Below, in pieces: positions 60,353 through 64,000 of a stretch of 64,000 bases of DNA. The notes beneath the pieces are model-generated. The model worked only from the letters and a program-made list of their open reading frames with translations. It ran no database searches and was not told the origin of the DNA. This DNA comes from Natronorubrum halalkaliphilum (GTDB taxonomy: Archaea > Halobacteriota > Halobacteria > Halobacteriales > Natrialbaceae): the NCBI RefSeq assembly GCF_009834785.1, contig NZ_WUYX01000071.1, positions 62,001-126,000 on the forward strand, in the 5' to 3' direction. A program made the translations under genes and the position numbers. Numbering within the stretch: the first letter of the stretch is position 1; the number at the start of each line of letters is the position of its first letter.

Positions 60353-61456
60353 TGGCGTTCTGAGCGTCACGACGAACCGAGTGCCACCGAGCGGTGAGTC
60401 CTCGACGGTGAGATCGCCGCCGTACCCGTCGGCGATTCGTTTGGCGAGGTGCGTCCCGAGCCCCGATCCTCCCGTCTCGCCGGCGGTTTCGCCGCGCTCG
60501 AGGATCGAGTCCTGCCGGTCCGAAGGGATGCCCTGACCGTCGTCGTCGACGGCGACGCGAACTGTCGGCTCACACGCCGTCGCGGTGATCCGAACCACGG
60601 AGCCCTCCGAGTGGACGAGTGCGTTCTCGATCAGATTCGAAAACAGCTCCGTGAGCAGCGTTCCGGCCGAGACAGTTACGTTCGCGTCGACCTCGACGCA
60701 AACCTCGAGTCCGTTCCGTTCGGCCAGGTCGTCGTGTCGAGCGGCGCTCTCCTCGAGAACGGGAACGAGGTCGACCGGGCGGACTGCTTCGTCCGTTTCC
60801 AGGCGGTTGAGCGTCTCGACGTTCTCGACGAGATCCATCGCGTCTTCGATCCCTCCGACGGCATAGTCGAGGTACTGCCGTTCCTGCTCGGTGAGCGCCG
60901 GCGATTCCGAGAGCAACTCCAGATAGCCGTAGGTGACGGTGAGCTTGTTGTTGAGGTCGTGGCGCAACAACGAGTGGAGAAACGCTGCGCGCTCTTCGGC
61001 CGCCACGCGCTCGCTGATATCAGTCGCGACGCAGACGATCCCCTCGATTGCGCCGTCGTCGTCTCGCAGGACTGACGCCGACAGACTCGTCGGAATCGTT
61101 TCGTCGTCCGCGGTCACCAGCGCGGTTTCGAACTCGGTGACGTGGTCCTCTCGAATCAGCGTCTCGACGAACTCTTCGGCGCTGACCGCCGCCGACCCCT
61201 GGGGGTTCCGGTGGTCGTCGACCAGAATGTGATCGATCGGTCGCCCCTCGAGCGACTCCCTGTCGTAGCCGAGCACGTCGGTTACGGCCGCGTTCGTCAT
61301 CCGAATGCGCCCGTCGGGGTCGAGTTTCACCAGCACGTCGACCATCGTGTCCATCACGTTCTCGAGATCCGCCGTCCGCTGGCGGACGCGCCGCTCGAGT
61401 TCATCGCGTGAGAGCAGCGTCAGTTCGTCGCGGCTGTCCGAACTGGGCTCGTCCAT
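60344..61456 (-). CDS. PAS-domain sensor histidine kinase
   Basis: A 370-aa soluble kinase. A short coiled segment (LTLLSRDELERRVRQRTADL) leads into a PAS domain (DVLVKLDPDGRIRMTNAAVT ... GIVCVATDISERV, about 40-155). The DHp helix is AAFLHSLLRHDLNNKLTVTYG with the phospho-acceptor His. The ATPase domain has N-box LLTELFSNLIENALVHSEGS, G1 VAVDDDGQGIPSDRQDSILE and G2 GGSGLGTHLAKRIADG. No receiver domain or partner regulator is adjacent. ATG at 61456 has ATATTTAACT (61481-61490) about 29 nt upstream; the longer frame is Pro/Arg-rich shadow. Confidence 0.92.
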   Translation of the reverse strand: MDEPSSDSRDELTLLSRDELERRVRQRTADLENVMDTMVDVLVKLDPDGRIRMTNAAVTDVLGYDRESLEGRPIDHILVDDHRNPQGSAAVSAEEFVETLIREDHVTEFETALVTADDETIPTSLSASVLRDDDGAIEGIVCVATDISERVAAEERAAFLHSLLRHDLNNKLTVTYGYLELLSESPALTEQERQYLDYAVGGIEDAMDLVENVETLNRLETDEAVRPVDLVPVLEESAARHDDLAERNGLEVCVEVDANVTVSAGTLLTELFSNLIENALVHSEGSVVRITATACEPTVRVAVDDDGQGIPSDRQDSILERGETAGETGGSGLGTHLAKRIADGYGGDLTVEDSPLGGTRFVVTLRTPSE

Positions 61457-61480
61457 CACTGCTGCAATCGAGATGACGAT

Positions 61481-61490
61481 AGTTAAATAT
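61481..61490 (-). promoter_or_regulatory. TATA box of the histidine kinase gene
   Basis: Plus-strand AGTTAAATAT (minus ATATTTAACT), about 29 nt upstream of the ATG at 61456. Confidence 0.5.
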
Positions 61491-61727
61491 CGTGGCACGT
61501 CCGGCTGCGTGATGCGATCGGGCCCGGCTCGTTCTACAGGCGGGGAAGGCCAAGGGGGTCCACGGACCGGGGTGGTTCCCGACGGTCCTCGAGCCGCGCG
61601 GCTTCGCGGCACGATCGGTGGGACTGGCTACGAGCCTGTCGATCGGCGCCACGAGATCGCGTTGCGGTCCGAGAGCGATTGAGGGGGCGCGTACGTGGGC
61701 GGCGATATCGCCGATTCCGTCCCCGTG

Positions 61728-62231
61728 TCACTCGAGGTCCAGCGTCGCCGCACACGCTGGACACTCGAACTCGGCGTCGTCCGCGCTCGAGATCCGCATG
61801 TGGTCGCACTCGCAGTCGGGGCACGCGACGTTGCGGTCGTCCAGCACGGGAATTCGCGCGATGCGGATGTCTTCGGTTTTGCGGGGCGCGCCGAGGGCGA
61901 GCGCGACGACTCGGTCATCGCCGGCGTTTCGTCCGGACTGGAACTCGCCGGGAGGGAAGCGGACGACCTCGTTTTCGCCGACCGTCACCTCGATGTTCGT
62001 GTCGCCCTCGCCGGTCCACGTCTCGAACGTCGCTTCGCCCTCGAGGACGACGAACACCTCTTCCTGATCCATGTGGGCGTGAACCGAGCCGCTGAACCGC
62101 TCGCCGGGCTCGAGGACGTAGCGCGTGATCGCGACGCCGTCGGCGCCGAGCGGGTCGGTCAGGGAACGGCGGTCGGCGTGGAGGTCGTCGTACGGTTCGG
62201 AGTCGATGTCGTCGATCGCGACGTGCTCCAT
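61728..62231 (-). CDS. Cupin-domain protein with C-terminal zinc ribbon
   Basis: A 167-aa protein. Residues about 40-115 are a single cupin: ERFSGSVHAHMDQEEVFVVL, then EGEATFETWTGEGDTNIEVT and FPPGEFQSGRNAGDDRVVAL, with the His-x-His and Glu metal ligands. The end has a zinc ribbon, VACPDCECDHMRISSADDAE then FECPACAATLDLE. Such cupin-plus-ribbon proteins are common in haloarchaea; the ligand is unknown. Start MEHVAIDDI; the 15 upstream codons are not conserved-looking. Confidence 0.85.
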   Translation of the reverse strand: MEHVAIDDIDSEPYDDLHADRRSLTDPLGADGVAITRYVLEPGERFSGSVHAHMDQEEVFVVLEGEATFETWTGEGDTNIEVTVGENEVVRFPPGEFQSGRNAGDDRVVALALGAPRKTEDIRIARIPVLDDRNVACPDCECDHMRISSADDAEFECPACAATLDLE

Positions 62232-62290
62232 ACCGTCGGATCGATCCGCCGGCACAAAGAATCCAGCTCCGGACACCGCTCACCGCGAAG

Positions 62291-62300
62291 TTTTATTGGG
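62291..62300 (+). promoter_or_regulatory. TATA box of the HpaI-family aldolase gene
   Basis: TTTTATTGGG centred about 27 nt before the ATG at 62321; leaderless spacing. Confidence 0.5.
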
Positions 62301-62320
62301 GCTCTGCTGGTCCGTCGTCC

Positions 62321-63133
62321 ATGGTCACGTCACCGCGAACCAACCTTCTCCGACGGACGCTCGAGGACGACGCCGTCGCGTTGGGCATCCTCGAGAACGC
62401 GTACGACCCGACGCTGGTCGAGTTCTACGGCGAACTCGGGCTGGATTTCGTCTGGATCGACCTTGAGCACGCCGGCCCGAGCCCGTTCGACGGCGATCGA
62501 CTGGAAGACCTGCTGCGGGCGGCGAACGTGACCGGGACGGAACTGCTCGTGCGACTGCCCGAGCCCGATCCGGGGATGATTCGGAAGACGCTGGACGCCG
62601 GCGTTCGGTCCCTGTTCGTCTCGCGGATCGAAACCGCCGACGAGGTGCGACGGGCGGTGGAAGCGTCCCGGTTCGAGTACGACGGTGGGCCAGGCAAACG
62701 CGGGTTCGCGAGCCCCCGCGCGAGTCGGTGGGGGACGACGGACGACTACGCGACAACCGAAGACGAGCAGATCGTCGTCGGCGTCACGATCGAGAACCCG
62801 ACGGCGGTGGGGAACCTCGAGGAGATTCTGGCGGTTCCGGGACTGGGCTTCGTCTTCGCCGGCCCGCTCGATCTGGCCGTCTCGACGGGTCATCCCGGGG
62901 AGCCGACTCACGAGGAGGTCGAGGAGCACGTCGAGCGGATTCGGGCGGCTGCCCTCGAGGCCGACGTTCCCCTCGGCGGGCTCGGTTTCGGGATGGACGA
63001 CGTCAACGAGAAGGCAAGTTCGGGGTATCAACTGCTGAATTTGGGGAGTACCACCGGTGCGCTGCAGGGCGTCGTGCGATCGTGGTTCAACGAGTACGAG
63101 GGGCAGGGAGCGACGGGAGGGGGATCGCCGTAG
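62321..63133 (+). CDS. HpcH/HpaI-family aldolase
   Basis: A 270-aa TIM-barrel class II aldolase: GILENAYDPTLVEFYGELGL, FVWIDLEHAGPSPFD, ELLVRLPEPDPGMIRKTLDA, GVRSLFVSRIETADEVRRAV, and PGLGFVFAGPLDLAVSTGHP, which holds the conserved metal/GP motif. Family members cleave 2-keto-3-deoxy sugar acids or 4-hydroxy-2-oxo acids to pyruvate and an aldehyde. The exact substrate cannot be told. A probable leaderless gene; the cupin gene diverges to the left. Confidence 0.9.
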   Translation: MVTSPRTNLLRRTLEDDAVALGILENAYDPTLVEFYGELGLDFVWIDLEHAGPSPFDGDRLEDLLRAANVTGTELLVRLPEPDPGMIRKTLDAGVRSLFVSRIETADEVRRAVEASRFEYDGGPGKRGFASPRASRWGTTDDYATTEDEQIVVGVTIENPTAVGNLEEILAVPGLGFVFAGPLDLAVSTGHPGEPTHEEVEEHVERIRAAALEADVPLGGLGFGMDDVNEKASSGYQLLNLGSTTGALQGVVRSWFNEYEGQGATGGGSP

Positions 63134-63223
63134 GCCGGAGGCCGTAGGTGCGCGGGGACACAGCGTCGAACCGCCGCGCTGAAATCCGACGGTTTTAGCG
63201 GCCGGAGCCTATCAGGATCGCAC

Positions 63224-64000
63224 ATGTTCCACGGCGAGGAGTTCTGGCTCGTGCGCTTTCTTTTCCAGCGGGGACTCGCGGCGCTGTTCCTGCTCGCCTT
63301 TCTCGTCGCGGCGTTTCAGTTCCGGCCGCTGGCCGGCGAAGACGGTCTGTTGCCCCTCGAGTGGTACGCCGACGGCGCCTCGTTTCGCGAGCGGCCGAGC
63401 CTCTTTTATTTCGTGCCGAGCGATCGGGCGATCGGTATCGCGGCCTGGACCGGCGTCGCGCTGTCCGCGCTGGCGCTCGTCGGCGTCCCCTACTGGCTGC
63501 CGGAGCCGTATCCGACGCCCGTTTCGATGGTCCTCTGGGCGACGATGTGGCTGCTCTATCTGTCGTTCGTCAACGCCGGCCAGACCTTCTACGGCTACGG
63601 CTGGGAGTCGATGCTGCTCGAGACGGGCTTTCTCGCGATCTTTCTGGGAGCCGGCGCGGTCTCGCCGCCGGTGATCATCTTCCTGCTGTTGCAGTGGGTG
63701 CTCTTCCGCAACATGTTCGGAGCGGGGCTGATCAAGATCCGCGGGGACGACTGCTGGCGCGATCTGACGTGTATGGACTACCACTACGAGACCCAGCCGA
63801 TTCCGAACCCCGTGAGCTGGTACGCCCACCACCGATCGGATCGCTTCCATCGCCTCGAGACCTTCGGAAACCACGTCCTCGAGCTCGCGATTCCGTTTCT
63901 CTACTTCGCGCCGCAGCCCGCGTCGGCGCTTGCCGGTCTGGCGACGATCGGCTTCCAGGGCTGGCTCGTGGTCACCGGGAACTTCGCCTGGCTAAACGCG
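63224..64000 (+). CDS. Lipase maturation factor family protein (3' end outside window)
   Basis: The first 259 codons of a membrane protein, with about six helices seen so far (for example FQRGLAALFLLAFLVAAFQF and VSMVLWATMWLLYLSFVNAG). The segment GQTFYGYGWESMLLETGFLA, LLQWVLFRNMFGAGLIKIRG and DDCWRDLTCMDYHYETQPIP with NPVSWYAHH is the lipase maturation factor (LMF) signature. Human LMF1 helps lipases fold in the ER; the prokaryotic role is unknown. The frame remains open to the window edge. Confidence 0.92.
   Translation, partial: MFHGEEFWLVRFLFQRGLAALFLLAFLVAAFQFRPLAGEDGLLPLEWYADGASFRERPSLFYFVPSDRAIGIAAWTGVALSALALVGVPYWLPEPYPTPVSMVLWATMWLLYLSFVNAGQTFYGYGWESMLLETGFLAIFLGAGAVSPPVIIFLLLQWVLFRNMFGAGLIKIRGDDCWRDLTCMDYHYETQPIPNPVSWYAHHRSDRFHRLETFGNHVLELAIPFLYFAPQPASALAGLATIGFQGWLVVTGNFAWLNA

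Noticed and set aside
61457-61727. Possible gene in the 271-bp gap between kinase and cupin genes
   Set aside because: All frames are Arg/Pro-rich without motif; only a GAGCCGCGCGGCTTCG hairpin is noticeable.
1-64000. tRNA or rRNA genes
   Set aside because: No cloverleaf with a TTCGAATC-like T loop and no rRNA sequence was found by eye; a covariance search would be decisive.
1-64000. Replication origin
   Set aside because: No orc1/cdc6 gene and no cluster of origin-recognition-like repeats was seen.

Overview
The window is chromosomal DNA from a halophilic archaeon of class Halobacteria. Its GC content is high with strongly GC-biased third codon positions, and proteins are very acidic (Asp/Glu-rich). 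Many genes have an A/T-rich box about 24-30 nt upstream of the start codon and no room for a leader. Several small zinc-finger and DUF families are ones I know only from haloarchaea. Composition and gene content suggest a Natrialbales-type organism (Natrinema/Haloterrigena-like), but that is inference.

Layout. 1-6400: end of a membrane protein, the E1-like enzyme UbaA, two tiny zinc proteins, a UvrD-type helicase overlapping an M24-like gene, small membrane/acidic proteins and riboflavin synthase. 6450-12850: a 713-aa acidic repeat protein, a PrsW-type membrane protease, small ORFs, the RNase FAU-1 homologue and a pirin. 12870-17340 is an accessory-looking stretch: a NUDIX enzyme, a decayed symporter, a frameshifted lipoprotein with an Asp-Asp-Pro tandem repeat, an AT-rich gap, a probable methyltransferase remnant and an acidic membrane-anchored protein. 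17450-28080: the FolC-FolP fusion, a divergent ABC ATPase/permease pair, a two-gene Tat-exported operon (double rhodanese plus unknown) and CarB. 28100-35350: a PAS remnant, DUF5815, a second ABC exporter operon, an ArsR-like regulator, a flavoprotein and DUF6149. 35660-43440: a polysaccharide deacetylase, an MFS transporter, and a solute-binding lipoprotein divergent from a large chemotaxis transducer. 43630-57000 is core-like: EngB, a Nog1-family GTPase, HisE, a DUF151 nuclease, PdxT, Sec61-beta, thioredoxin, and M32 and M20 peptidases. 57060-64000: a STAND-type ATPase with TPRs, a PAS histidine kinase overlapping it tail to tail, a cupin, an HpaI aldolase and the start of a lipase-maturation-factor protein.

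The most unusual structure is not a gene. It is a family of 81-82 bp elements with ATACGG...CCGTAT inverted termini, with four good and two degraded copies here. Three copies share bases with a stop codon and a fourth starts 5 nt after one. One copy carries its loop inverted relative to its arms. No transposase is nearby. The second structural theme is hexanucleotide low-complexity tracts, inside acidic ORFs and between genes.

Functional groupings inferred from layout: the binding lipoprotein and transducer probably form one chemosensory unit; the two ABC pairs are likely exporters or lipid/drug-type ABC-2 systems; UbaA, riboflavin synthase, FolCP, CarB, HisE and PdxT are scattered housekeeping biosynthesis genes rather than one operon.
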